From: Verrucomicrobiota bacterium | GTDB taxonomy: Bacteria > Verrucomicrobiota > Verrucomicrobiia > Opitutales > Opitutaceae | Direction of reading: 5' to 3' | Length of the DNA stretch: 22,794 bases | Assembly (NCBI GenBank): GCA_023443985.1 | Contig: JAEZSJ010000281.1 | Span: 1-22,794 of the forward strand | In this document: positions 1 to 8,381 of the stretch, one piece after another | Position numbering within the stretch: position 1 is the first letter of the stretch | Layout of the letters: every line of letters begins with the position of its first letter | Made by a program: the position numbers and the translations under genes | Notes under the pieces: model-generated | What the model was told of the DNA's origin: nothing | Seen by the model: only the letters and a program-made list of their open reading frames with translations | Databases searched by the model: none

Positions 1-407
1 CCTACCTGCGCCCGCTCTACGACGCCATGCACGACATGCTCGACCGCGAGGATGTCGCCAAACTCATGGAACGCGGCGCCATCGAGATCGCCCCGCTGGC
101 CTACATGCGCGGCCGCACGCTCTCCAACTGCTTTGCCATCCTCGACGAGGCCCAGAACACCACGCCCGAGCAGATGATGATGTTCCTCACCCGCCTCGGC
201 GAGGAGTCCCGCATGGTCATCACCGGCGACATCACCCAGATCGACCTGCCGCGCACCCGCCAGTCCGGCCTCGCCCAGGCGCCCAAGATCCTCGGCGGCA
301 TCAAGGGCGTCGAGTTCCACCATTTCACCGGCGGCGATGTCGTCCGGCATCCGCTCGTCCAGCGCATCATCGAGGCCTATGAACGCCACCAGAACGCCGG
401 CGCCTGA
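1..407 (+). CDS. phoH: PhoH family ATPase, C-terminal part (5' end outside window)
   Basis: The reading frame is open from base 3, so the gene begins upstream of the window and only about the last 134 residues are visible. The visible part carries family hallmarks: YLRPLYDAM at its start, then PLAYMRGRTL, the Walker B-like stretch AILDEAQN, and MVITGDITQIDLP with a following arginine. PhoH proteins (YbeZ in E. coli) are cytosolic P-loop ATPases linked to RNA metabolism and usually work beside YbeY. The gene sits 69 bases before pgpH and two genes before ybeY, the same order as phoH-yqfF-yqfG in Bacillus, so an operon is likely. The Walker A half cannot be seen. The family call is firm; the cellular substrate is unknown. 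Confidence 0.95.
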   Translation, partial: YLRPLYDAMHDMLDREDVAKLMERGAIEIAPLAYMRGRTLSNCFAILDEAQNTTPEQMMMFLTRLGEESRMVITGDITQIDLPRTRQSGLAQAPKILGGIKGVEFHHFTGGDVVRHPLVQRIIEAYERHQNAGA

Positions 408-476
408 CCGCGCCGCTCTGGCTGGACCACCGCCGCGCTTCCTGCACACACTCCGTCCAGTGCCCGCCCCCGCCCG

Positions 477-2924
477 ATGAACTGGCTCGCCCGTCTCCTT
501 CGCTCGGTGCTCCCGCCGGCCCCCGCGGCCGCGCGCTTCGAAAGCTCCCCCCTGCTCCGCTTTCTGGAGACCAGCCGGCTTGTCTCCGCCGCCGTCCTCG
601 CCGCCACCGTGCTGGCGATCGTCGCCGTGAGCTACATCGGAGTCTCGCCGATCGCCCTCCCGCTGCAGGAGAACCAGCTCGCCAGCGTGCGGATCGTCGC
701 CGCGGAGACCTTCACCTACACCAGCGCCCTCCGCACCCGCCTGGCCCGCGAGCAGGCGGCCGAACGCGTGCCGCCGGTGTTCCGCGTCGAACTGGCCCCC
801 CTGGAGCAGTTCGCCGCCCACCTGCGCGAGTTCGGCGCCGAGCTCGACCGTTTCGAACAACAGTATCTGCCCCATGACTCGATCGCCCGCGCCGAGTCGC
901 TGCGGGAGCATGCCTCCGCCCTCGCGGTCATCGTCGAGGCCTTCAACGTGCGCGGTCCCTATCACGTCTCGCCCGAGGACATCGCCACCGTTCTCCGCCT
1001 CGGACCGGCCCGCCTCCGCTTCGCGCTCTTCCAGAACGGCCTCGCCACCCTGCAGGAACTCTACCGCGAGGGCATCTACGACAACGACCAGGACCTCGTC
1101 GCCGCCGCCAACGGCGCGATGACCGCCTATCAGGTCCGCGGCGCCGACGGCTCCATCGTGCAGGCGCGCGTCCAGTCCCGCGAGGACGCCCTCACCATCC
1201 TCCGGATCAACCTCAACGCCGAGGGCGTCGGTCGCGACGGCGCCACCGCCCTGTTCCACCTGTTCCGCAACGGCCTCACCACGAACCTGGTCTTCGACTC
1301 CGCCGCCACCGGCGTCCAGCGCGCCCGCGCCGCCGCCGCGCAGAAGGAGGTCGTCGTGACCGTGCAGAAGGGCCAGCTGCTCGTCGAGCCGGGCGCGCGC
1401 ATCACCGCGGAGCAATACGAGCAGCTCGCCGCGCACCGCCAGTTCCTGCTCAACCAGGGCGGCGTGCAGGTCTCCGGCTATCTGCAGCTCTTCGGCCGCA
1501 TGCTGCTCGTGCTCGCGATGGTGCTCGCCGCGGTCATCTACATCCGCCTCGAGGACCGCGCCTCCCTCACCAGCAACACCCGCCTCGCCCTTCTCGGCCT
1601 GGTCATCGTCCTCAACCTCTCGCTGGTCCGCACCGTCTTCCAGCTCGGCGAGATGAGCGTGTTCGTGCGCAACCCCTCCCTCGCCGCGATCCTCCCCTAC
1701 CTCGCGCCCACCGCCCTCGCCCCGCTCATCGTCGCCGTCCTCCTCGGCACCGGCCCGGCCATCATGATGGCGCTGGTCGTCTCGCTCTTCACCGGCGTGA
1801 TCTACGGCAACCGCCTCGACATCCTCGTGGTCACGTTCTTCGCCTCGATGGTCGGCATCTTCGCCTGCCGCCGCGCCCGCCAGCGCAGCCGCGTCATCCG
1901 CGCGGGTTTCCTCGCCGGCCTCTCCGTCGCCGGCTTCGCGCTGCTGCTCGGCGCCGCCGAGAACATCGGCACGGACAACCGCGACGCCGTCGTCATCGTG
2001 CTGCGCCAGATGGGCGTCGGCCTGGGCGTGGGGCTTTCCACCGGCATGGCCGTCGTGGGCCTCCTGCCCCTGTTGGAGATGCTCTTCCGCCGCACCACCG
2101 ACATCACGCTGCTCGAGCTCACCGACTACAACCACCCGTTGCTCAGCCGCCTCCAAATCGACGCGCCCGGCACCTACCACCACAGCCTGATGGTGGCCAA
2201 CCTCTCCGAGAACGCCGCCCAGTCCATCGGCGCCAACCCCCTCGCCTGCCGCGTGTGCGCTCTTTTCCACGACATCGGCAAGACCGCCAAACCGGAGTAC
2301 TTCACCGAGAACCAGCGCGACCGCACCAACCCGCACGACGACTGCAGCCCGCACGCGAGCGCCGCGATCATCCGCGCGCACATCGCCGAGGGCGTCGACC
2401 TCGCCCTGCGCCACCACCTGCCCCATCTCGTGCTCGACGCCATCCGGCAGCACCACGGCACGACCCTGATCCAGTACTTCTACCAGCGCGCCCGCAAGGA
2501 GCTCCGCTCCCCCCTGCCAGGCGCCGCCGAGAACGGCGCGGCCGCCCCGGCCGACGTCCCCGAGGCGCCGTTCCGCTACGACGGCCCGAAGCCGCAGACC
2601 CGCGAAAACGCGATCCTCTTCTTCGCCGACTGTGTGGAGGCCGCCTCGCGCTCGCTCCGCACCACCACCCGCGAGAGCCTCGCGGAGCTCGTCGACCGCC
2701 TCTTCCAGGAGCGGATCGACGACGGCCAACTCGACGAATGCCCGCTCACCTTCGCGGAGATCGCGAAGATCAAGACCAGCTTCGAGTTCACGCTTCTCAA
2801 CATGCTGCATTCGCGCATCGCCTACCCCGCGCCCGAGGCCCCGGCGGCGAGGCCGCCGGAGAAGCCCGCCACCACCCCGCCCAGCCCCACCGAAGATGCC
2901 CGCGAGAAACAGTCGCCCCGTTAA
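477..2924 (+). CDS. pgpH: PgpH-like 7TM-HD cyclic-di-AMP phosphodiesterase
   Basis: This 815-residue membrane protein has the PgpH/YqfF layout. A first membrane segment lies at about residues 33-56, a long extracytoplasmic region (7TMR-HDED type) at about 57-330, a multi-helix membrane bundle at about 335-540 and a cytoplasmic HD domain at about 548-790. The HD metal ligands are visible: H568/H569 in TYHHS, H598-D599 in FHDIGK, H646/H647 in LRHHLPH and H659/H660 in RQHHGT. Characterised homologues hydrolyse c-di-AMP to pApA. A Pro/Ala/Glu-rich loop at about 680-700 (ENGAAAPADVPEAP) looks like an insertion in the HD domain, and the C-terminal tail after about residue 785 is Pro/Ala-rich and probably disordered. 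The end overlaps the ybeY start by 29 bases. The start is the first ATG of a long frame with no clear Shine-Dalgarno site. Confidence 0.93.
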   Translation: MNWLARLLRSVLPPAPAAARFESSPLLRFLETSRLVSAAVLAATVLAIVAVSYIGVSPIALPLQENQLASVRIVAAETFTYTSALRTRLAREQAAERVPPVFRVELAPLEQFAAHLREFGAELDRFEQQYLPHDSIARAESLREHASALAVIVEAFNVRGPYHVSPEDIATVLRLGPARLRFALFQNGLATLQELYREGIYDNDQDLVAAANGAMTAYQVRGADGSIVQARVQSREDALTILRINLNAEGVGRDGATALFHLFRNGLTTNLVFDSAATGVQRARAAAAQKEVVVTVQKGQLLVEPGARITAEQYEQLAAHRQFLLNQGGVQVSGYLQLFGRMLLVLAMVLAAVIYIRLEDRASLTSNTRLALLGLVIVLNLSLVRTVFQLGEMSVFVRNPSLAAILPYLAPTALAPLIVAVLLGTGPAIMMALVVSLFTGVIYGNRLDILVVTFFASMVGIFACRRARQRSRVIRAGFLAGLSVAGFALLLGAAENIGTDNRDAVVIVLRQMGVGLGVGLSTGMAVVGLLPLLEMLFRRTTDITLLELTDYNHPLLSRLQIDAPGTYHHSLMVANLSENAAQSIGANPLACRVCALFHDIGKTAKPEYFTENQRDRTNPHDDCSPHASAAIIRAHIAEGVDLALRHHLPHLVLDAIRQHHGTTLIQYFYQRARKELRSPLPGAAENGAAAPADVPEAPFRYDGPKPQTRENAILFFADCVEAASRSLRTTTRESLAELVDRLFQERIDDGQLDECPLTFAEIAKIKTSFEFTLLNMLHSRIAYPAPEAPAARPPEKPATTPPSPTEDAREKQSPR

Positions 2925-3399
2925 GGTCTACAGCGGCCACCCCAGGCTTCGCTTCACCCGCCCCGCCGTCGCCGCCGTGATCCACGCGCTCGACGCCGCG
3001 GCCGCCCCCGCCACCGACTGCCACCGCGGCACCTGGCGCCTCACGCCGGGCGAACTCTCCGTCGCCTTCCTCACCGATGCCGCCCTCGCGCGCCTGCACG
3101 GCGACTTCATGGACGATCCGTCCACGACCGATGTGATCACCTTCCCCGCCCCCGACACCGACCACGGCCTCGCCGGCGAGGTCTGCATCTCCGTCGACAC
3201 CGCGCGGAACTACGCCGCCCAGCACGACCACGCGTTCGCCGAGGAGCTCACGCTCTACCTCGTGCACGGCTACCTCCACCTCGCCGGGTACGACGACCGC
3301 ACCGCTGTCACCAGGAAACAGATGCGCTCCGCCGAACGCCTCGCCCTCGCCGCCGTGCGCGCCGCGAAGAAGATGCCCGAGTTCGCCTTCGGCCGGTGA
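2896..3399 (+). CDS. ybeY: Endoribonuclease YbeY (rRNA maturation factor)
   Basis: This is a 167-residue YbeY-family metalloprotein, acting in 16S rRNA 3' maturation and ribosome quality control in studied bacteria. The core is recognisable: STTDVITFPAP, then GEVCISVDTA, then the metal motif HGYLHLAGYDD and a following QMRSAE. H124 and H128 match the first two zinc ligands. The third position, normally His in HGxLHLxGYDH, is Asp134 here. The frame is open far upstream inside pgpH, but the ATG at 2896 gives the usual family length and lies 29 bases before the pgpH stop, so translation is probably coupled. The gene order phoH-pgpH-ybeY supports the call. Its stop faces a minus-strand gene 27 bases away with no clear terminator between them. 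Confidence 0.93.
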   Translation: MPARNSRPVKVYSGHPRLRFTRPAVAAVIHALDAAAAPATDCHRGTWRLTPGELSVAFLTDAALARLHGDFMDDPSTTDVITFPAPDTDHGLAGEVCISVDTARNYAAQHDHAFAEELTLYLVHGYLHLAGYDDRTAVTRKQMRSAERLALAAVRAAKKMPEFAFGR

Positions 3400-3426
3400 G
3401 CGCCTCCGAGGGCCCCGTCCCGCAGC

Positions 3427-4032
3427 TCACTCGCCCACGACCAGCTCCGCGTTGCCCCGCAGATAGCGTCGCAGGCTCTCCAGCAGTCGCGCGACCGAGT
3501 CCGCGTCGATCCCGCCCAGTTCGACGAGCGGCTCGTTGAGCAGACGCCGCGCGTGCGCGAGATCGCTGCCCCGCAGACTTGCCGCCCAGTCCTCCTTCAC
3601 CGGGTAGCCCTCGCTGCGCGCGAAGGAATACAGCGCCTTCAGCGCCACCGCGTCAGCCCGCCTCCCGTCGCTCCAGGCCTGCAAGGCCGTCCCGAGGAGC
3701 CCATGCACCGCCGCCCGGCTGTCCTCGTGCACCTGGTTGCGCGTGAGCAATGCGGCGAAAGCCGAAGCCTCCCGCAGCGCCGCGAAGCTCAGCCCGATCC
3801 CGGCGAAACGCCGCAGTACGCGCACCTCGCCGAAGAACCACGTGCGCCCCTGGTTGGAACTCGTGAGCGTCGCCGCCACCTCGTCGAAGAGATCGAGCGA
3901 CACCGCCGGTTGCCGCGACGACAACCGCTGGAAGCACCACAGCTGGCCGGCCTCCGGACTGAGCAGCAACACCTGTTGATACCGGTCCTGCGCGGGCGGG
4001 CGCTGGAGGATGAACCCGGTGGTCTGGAGCAT
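3427..4032 (-). CDS. RecO-like protein (weak similarity), hypothetical
   Basis: This 201-residue protein is not confidently recognised. The N-terminal 80 or so residues (TTGFILQRPP, then VLLLSPEAGQLWCFQR, then LFDEVAATL) have the pattern and spacing of the OB-fold of the recombination mediator RecO, where a short TxGIVL-like strand is followed by TxExGKLxxxAKG. The rest is helical, as in RecO, but the four zinc-binding cysteines of many RecO proteins are absent; I find one cysteine in the whole protein. Some RecO proteins lack the zinc site, so this does not exclude the family. The ATG at 4032 was chosen over an earlier one at 4092 because it lies 16 bases after the stop of the upstream DUF502 gene and the homologous region begins there. 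recO lies close to phoH-ybeY in Bacillus, which is mild contextual support. Confidence 0.6.
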   Translation of the reverse strand: MLQTTGFILQRPPAQDRYQQVLLLSPEAGQLWCFQRLSSRQPAVSLDLFDEVAATLTSSNQGRTWFFGEVRVLRRFAGIGLSFAALREASAFAALLTRNQVHEDSRAAVHGLLGTALQAWSDGRRADAVALKALYSFARSEGYPVKEDWAASLRGSDLAHARRLLNEPLVELGGIDADSVARLLESLRRYLRGNAELVVGE

Positions 4033-4048
4033 CGGCCCGGCCACGGCT

Positions 4049-4741
4049 TCACTGGGGGGACGGGATGCCGCCGACCGACACCGGCGCCCCACCCGCCGGT
4101 CCGCGGCCTGGCTCGCCCGGCAGCACCGCGCCGCCGGAGATGATGAACTTCATCCCTTCGCGCACGCTCATCGCGAGCTCACGCACCTCGGACCGTGGCA
4201 CGAGCAGGAGAAAACCGGAGGTGGGGTTCGGTGTGGTGGGCACGAAGACGGACACCAGGTCGCGCCCGGTCCGCTCCGCGGCCTCGCCGCCGGAGTTGTT
4301 CGTGAGGAAAGCGATCGCGTAGGAGCCGGGCCGGGGGAACTCGATCAACACGACCTTCGAGAACGCCGCGCGGTTCTCCGCACCGAACGTCTGCACGATC
4401 TGCCGCACCGCGTTGTAGAACGCGCCGATGCCCGGGATCCCCTGGATGAACCGCTCCGCGACTTCGCCAAAGTAGCGCCCGAGCACCCAGCGCGAGACGA
4501 ATCCGAGCGTCGTGATGAACACGACCACCATCACCGTCGAGAGGATGTTCCACACCAGCGACAAGCGCGGGTTGTCGAGCCAGTCCGCCGGCACCCAGAA
4601 GAAGAAATAGCTGCTGAACGTCCCGCCGACCTGCGACACGAGCCACACGAACACGATCAGGGTGACCGCCAGCGGCGCGAGCAGCATCAGGCCCGTGAAA
4701 AAGGCGGCGCGGGTCCGGCCGAGAAGGGACGTCTTCGACAT
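4049..4741 (-). CDS. DUF502 family membrane protein
   Basis: A 230-residue protein with two clear membrane segments, at about residues 13-37 (FFTGLMLLAPLAVTLIVFVW) and about 65-90 (NILSTVMVVVFITTLGFVS). The following soluble part carries the DUF502 signature: a GIPGIGAFYNAVRQ region, KVVLIEFPRPG, the block VPTTPNPTSGFLL, then VPRSEV and MKFIISGG near the end. The family is widespread and uncharacterised; no function is claimed. The frame is open to an ATG at 4852, but MSKTSLLGRTRAAF at 4741 matches the usual family start and the extra N-terminal residues would be Arg/Gly-rich and atypical. The C-terminus has a Gly/Pro-rich tail. It probably forms a two-gene unit with the RecO-like gene 16 bases downstream. 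A terminator at 4858-4894 separates it from the gene upstream. Confidence 0.93.
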   Translation of the reverse strand: MSKTSLLGRTRAAFFTGLMLLAPLAVTLIVFVWLVSQVGGTFSSYFFFWVPADWLDNPRLSLVWNILSTVMVVVFITTLGFVSRWVLGRYFGEVAERFIQGIPGIGAFYNAVRQIVQTFGAENRAAFSKVVLIEFPRPGSYAIAFLTNNSGGEAAERTGRDLVSVFVPTTPNPTSGFLLLVPRSEVRELAMSVREGMKFIISGGAVLPGEPGRGPAGGAPVSVGGIPSPQ

Positions 4742-4857
4742 GCCGCGCCACTCTGGGCCGCGCCCCTGCACCGGCAAGGGGAGAACGCGCCCGCCGCACT
4801 CCGGCACGTCGTGGGCCGGCCACCCGGAGATGGAGCCCCGGCCGGCGAACACGGGCG

Positions 4858-4894
4858 TACAAACAAGCGGGGCCGGACGGTGAGTCCGGCCCCG
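4858..4894 (-). terminator. Intrinsic terminator of the beta-helix gene
   Basis: A perfect 11-bp inverted repeat, CGGGGCCGGAC (4868-4878) and GTCCGGCCCCG (4884-4894), encloses a 5-base loop. Read on the minus strand it is followed by CTTGTTTGTA, a T-rich tail. It lies 55 bases after the stop codon of the minus-strand beta-helix gene and 117 bases before the DUF502 start on the same strand, so it should isolate the two transcripts. Confidence 0.8.
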
Positions 4895-4948
4895 CGAAAG
4901 GCGTGCCGACGAGCGCTCAGGCCCGCCGGCGGAGGTGGCGAGCTCCGT

Positions 4949-6826
4949 TCACTCGCCGGCCGCGCGTGGATACGCTCCGGGCGTGGTCGCGTCCGCCGCG
5001 CTCCAGCCGAGCAGCTTCTGCACATCGGCGGGCAACGTGTCCGCGGGGACCTTCACCTCGAAGCTCGGCACCAGGTCGTAGTTCTTCAGCTCCAGGCTGC
5101 GCAACACGGAACCGGCGTTGAGCTCGAGCTCCTGGCTGCGGCCCTCGTAGGCGGGCTGCACCTGCCGGAACGCGGCGAGCGTCGGATACTCGCGCTGGGT
5201 CTTCTCGCCCTGCGACGGGCTCCAGACCACCAGCGCGCCGGGCAGCGCCGTGCCGCTGCGCACGTAGACGTTCCCGTCGAAGGCCTTCACATGCGGCATC
5301 GTCAGTTTCTCGGCCAGATGCTGCGGCTGGGTGAAGCGCACGAGCGGGGCCGTGAGGGGCGAGCCCTCCGTGCGGTAGCTCTTGTCGGGCAGGCGCAGCG
5401 CCTGGCTGGCCACGAACAGGTTGCCCGTGAACACGTGGTCCACGCGGGCGTCGACATCCGGGCCGGTGGAGGGATGCCAGCCGAAGTGGTCGCCCTGTGC
5501 GCTGCGGCCGTCGCGGTCGAAGGCCGCCCCGGTATTCACAAACGTGTTATGATGGATCCGCACGCCGCTGCTGTTGAGCACGCGCACGCCGTTCTCGCAG
5601 TTCACGAACACGTTGCCGGCCACCGTCGCGTTCTTGGAGATCTCGTAGAAGAAGCCCTCGATGCAGTCCTCGATCCAGTTGTCGACGAACACCGCGTCGA
5701 CGTTGCCCACGTCGTACCAGATGCCGTTCGAGTCCGGCTGCTCGACCACGACGTTGTCGCGGCAGACCACGCGGTACGACTGGTTGAAGATCTTCACCGC
5801 CGAGGGGAAGTAGCCCGAGATCTTCTCGACGTTGTTGCGCGCGAAGATGTTCTTCTCGAGCAGGCAGTCCGCCGAGCCGATCACGTAGATGCCCTCGGTG
5901 CTGGTGTCGCTGACGAGGCAGTTGCGCAGCGTGAAGCGGTCGCCGCGGAAGTACCCGGCCACGCGCGAGCAGTGCGTGATCGTGCAGTGCTCGATCGTCG
6001 TGCCGACCACCTCCTTGCCGAAGGTCGCCGGATCACGCAGTCCCTCGGGTTCGAGCCCTTCGATCTCGAGCGCGCGATAGGCGTACTGGGTGAGGGTGAG
6101 GCCGCGCAGAGTGTATCCTTTGGCGTCCGACTTGCGGCCGTGGAGCTCGCCGGTCACGCGGGTGATGGCGCCGTCATGCGCCGTGATCTCGACCAGGTGA
6201 TCCTTCGGATCGGTGCCGATGAAGACCTGCCCGTTCTCGTAGTCGATGTAGTAGGAGTCGGCGTCGACCTCCCCCTCCCAGCCGGCCGATTTCAGCGGAC
6301 GCCCGTCGATGAAGACCATGTCGTTGTTGAAGCGGTGCAACGGCGTCTTCACTCCTTCGCGCTCGCGGAACCACCACTCCGCCGGGCGGGCCGGGAAGAG
6401 CTTCTTCCAGGTCGTGCGCCAGAGGCCGCTGCGCAGCGGCTTCCACTCGGAGGCCACCTCCGTGCCCTTCAGCACCGGCAGTTCGTCGGCGTGGGGCTGG
6501 AGGGTGATGCCCTGGTTGAGCTGGAGACTGCCGACCCGGTAGGTGCCGCCCCGCAGGACGAGCACATCGCCGGTCACCGCCCGTTGGAACGCGCTCGCGA
6601 GGGTCGTCGGGGCGGACAGGTTCGCGCCGGTCGCCTCCGCCTTGCCGTCGGGCGCGACATAGTAGACGTGCGCCGCGTCGGCCGGGACGGAGTACCGTTG
6701 GCGAATCGGGCCGTAGGGACCGCCCGATGGGGCCGCGGTCGCCGCGGCGGCGGCAAACAACGCGGGCAATACGAGACCGAGTAGACGAGCGACAGCGGCT
6801 CCGGATCTGGAGGGGGATGTAGGCAT
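4949..6826 (-). CDS. Secreted right-handed parallel beta-helix protein, probable polysaccharide-active enzyme
   Basis: A 625-residue protein with a signal peptide (charged start, hydrophobic residues about 11-30, Ala-rich cleavage site near 31-32). After it comes VYYVAPDGKA followed by TLASAFQRA and GDVLVLRGGTYR, the typical entry block of right-handed parallel beta-helix carbohydrate enzymes (PL and GH types). Residues about 225-430 hold repeated short strands with Asn/Cys turns, for example TIEHCTITHCSR, FTLRNCLVSDTST, VVCRDNVVVEQ, ATVAGNVFVNCENG and VRIHHNTFVNTG. The C-terminal 190 residues have no clear assignment. The substrate cannot be read from the sequence; pectin-, alginate- or xylan-type polymers are possible. 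The frame runs open to 7105, but the ATG at 6826 directly precedes the signal peptide. It is transcribed away from the esterase gene at 7017, sharing a 190-bp region. Confidence 0.85.
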   Translation of the reverse strand: MPTSPSRSGAAVARLLGLVLPALFAAAAATAAPSGGPYGPIRQRYSVPADAAHVYYVAPDGKAEATGANLSAPTTLASAFQRAVTGDVLVLRGGTYRVGSLQLNQGITLQPHADELPVLKGTEVASEWKPLRSGLWRTTWKKLFPARPAEWWFREREGVKTPLHRFNNDMVFIDGRPLKSAGWEGEVDADSYYIDYENGQVFIGTDPKDHLVEITAHDGAITRVTGELHGRKSDAKGYTLRGLTLTQYAYRALEIEGLEPEGLRDPATFGKEVVGTTIEHCTITHCSRVAGYFRGDRFTLRNCLVSDTSTEGIYVIGSADCLLEKNIFARNNVEKISGYFPSAVKIFNQSYRVVCRDNVVVEQPDSNGIWYDVGNVDAVFVDNWIEDCIEGFFYEISKNATVAGNVFVNCENGVRVLNSSGVRIHHNTFVNTGAAFDRDGRSAQGDHFGWHPSTGPDVDARVDHVFTGNLFVASQALRLPDKSYRTEGSPLTAPLVRFTQPQHLAEKLTMPHVKAFDGNVYVRSGTALPGALVVWSPSQGEKTQREYPTLAAFRQVQPAYEGRSQELELNAGSVLRSLELKNYDLVPSFEVKVPADTLPADVQKLLGWSAADATTPGAYPRAAGE

Positions 6827-6945
6827 ATGCAGGAAGAGCTGCGGGGTTGAGGCTTCACCGGTCCATGGGTAGGCCAAGGTGGCTTGAGGACCGGGTCGCT
6901 CACCGTGCCGGTCCCGCCCGGTCCGGCAAGCGGGGGGCCGTGCTA

Positions 6946-6970
6946 ACGTGCGTACAGCGCCCATGCACGT
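6946..6970. repeat. Inverted repeat ACGTGC-N13-GCACGT in the divergent promoter region
   Basis: A perfect 6-bp inverted repeat with a 13-base spacer lies between the start codons of the beta-helix gene (6826, minus) and the esterase gene (7017, plus). Its position fits an operator controlling both genes. No regulator is encoded nearby and no clear -10/-35 pair is visible, so the assignment is tentative. Confidence 0.35.
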
Positions 6971-7016
6971 GTTCGCGTTTTGCGCTCCGCGCCGGATTCG
7001 GTTTGCTGGCGCCTCC

Positions 7017-8381
7017 ATGACTCCCCGTCTCGTTCTCCCCGCCGCGCTGTCCATCCTGCTGTTCGTCGCCGCGTCCACCCCCGCCCGCGCCGCCACCCCG
7101 CTCACGCCGGTGCCCCCGCAGGCCCAACTGCGCGTGGCCGCCGTCCAGATCCGGGTCGCCCCCGACCACCGCGACTGGACCTATCGGCTCGGCGAGCCCG
7201 CCAAATTCTCGATCTCCGTCGTGGCCGACAACACCCCGCTGGACAACGCCGCCGTCACCTACTCCGTGGGTCCGGAGATGATGCCCGCGCCGCTACAGGC
7301 CGCCACCGTACCACCCGGGGGCCTGATGATCGACGGCGGCACCTTGCACGAACCGGGCTTCCTGCGGTGCACGGTCACCGCGGAGTTCGCCGGCCGCACC
7401 TACAAGGGCGTCGCCACCGCGGCATTCTCGCCCGAACAGATCCTGCCGTACCAGACCGAGCCCGCCGACTTCGACGCGTTCTGGAAGACGGCGAAGGACG
7501 AGCTCGCGGCGACACCGATCGACGCCATCGCGACGCTGCTGCCCGAGCGCTGCACCGCCAAGGTGAACGTCTATCACGTCAGCTTTCGGGTCCCGAGCCC
7601 GGCTTGGATGAAGACGCCCGCGCGCCTCTACGGCATCCTCTGCGAGCCGAAGACACCCGGGCGCCACCCTGCCGTCCTGAAGGTCCCCGGGGCGGGCGTA
7701 CGTCCCTACGCCGGCGACATCGGGCTCGCGGAGCGCGGAGCGCTGGTGCTCGAGATCGGCGTCCACGGCCTGCCCGTGACCCTCGCGCAGGAGGTCTATG
7801 ACCAGCTCTACGCCGGCGCGCTCAACGCGTATTGGACATTCAACCTCGATGATCCGCGGGCGTACTACTACCGGCGCATCTACCAGGGCTGTCTCCGCGC
7901 CAACGACTTCCTCACCTCCCTGCCGGGCTGGGACGGCCGGAACCTTCTCGTCATGGGTGCGAGCCAGGGCGGCCAGCTCTCGATCGTCACCGCCGGGCTC
8001 GACCCGCGGGTCACCGCGCTGGCCGCCACCCATCCGGCCGCCTGCGACTACACCGCCGAGCTCCATGGCCGCGCCGGCGGTTGGCCGCACCCGTTCAAGC
8101 CGGAGGACGACGGTACGCCCTCCCGGCACGCCACCCCCGCCAAGATCGCGACCTCGGCATACTACGACACCGTCAACTTCGCCCGTCGCGTGAAGGCGCC
8201 CGGCTTCTACTGCTGGGGCTACAACGACGATGTCTGCCCGCCCACCTCGGTCTGGGCCGCCTTCAACGTGATCACCGCGCCCAAGCAGTTCGCCGTCACG
8301 CTCGAGCTCGCGCACAGCTACACGCCCGAGCAATGGGAGGCGATCAACTCCTGGGTCTGCGCCACGCTCGGCCTGCCCTAG
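7017..8381 (+). CDS. Secreted acetylxylan-esterase-like alpha/beta hydrolase (CE7 type)
   Basis: A 454-residue secreted hydrolase. Residues 1-25 form a signal peptide ending ASTPARA. Residues about 40-145 look like an Ig-like beta domain. From about 155, PADFDAFWKTAKDEL opens an AXE1/CE7-type catalytic domain. The triad is visible: Ser316 in GASQGG, Asp404 in YNDDVCPP and His433 in LAHSY, with spacing like Bacillus cephalosporin C deacetylase. CE7 enzymes remove acetyl groups from xylo-oligosaccharides and similar acylated sugars. CE7 enzymes are often cytoplasmic, so the signal peptide and added N-terminal domain suggest work on polymers outside the cytoplasm. Start ATGs at 6948 and 6963 are in frame, but 7017 begins the signal peptide exactly. 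It is divergent from the beta-helix gene, suggesting shared substrate and control. Confidence 0.88.
   Translation: MTPRLVLPAALSILLFVAASTPARAATPLTPVPPQAQLRVAAVQIRVAPDHRDWTYRLGEPAKFSISVVADNTPLDNAAVTYSVGPEMMPAPLQAATVPPGGLMIDGGTLHEPGFLRCTVTAEFAGRTYKGVATAAFSPEQILPYQTEPADFDAFWKTAKDELAATPIDAIATLLPERCTAKVNVYHVSFRVPSPAWMKTPARLYGILCEPKTPGRHPAVLKVPGAGVRPYAGDIGLAERGALVLEIGVHGLPVTLAQEVYDQLYAGALNAYWTFNLDDPRAYYYRRIYQGCLRANDFLTSLPGWDGRNLLVMGASQGGQLSIVTAGLDPRVTALAATHPAACDYTAELHGRAGGWPHPFKPEDDGTPSRHATPAKIATSAYYDTVNFARRVKAPGFYCWGYNDDVCPPTSVWAAFNVITAPKQFAVTLELAHSYTPEQWEAINSWVCATLGLP

Noticed and set aside
4010..6784. A 924-codon open frame on the plus strand.
   Set aside because: It lies opposite the DUF502 and beta-helix genes, is rich in His/Arg/Gly/Glu with no recognisable domain, and is the expected antisense shadow of GC-rich coding DNA.
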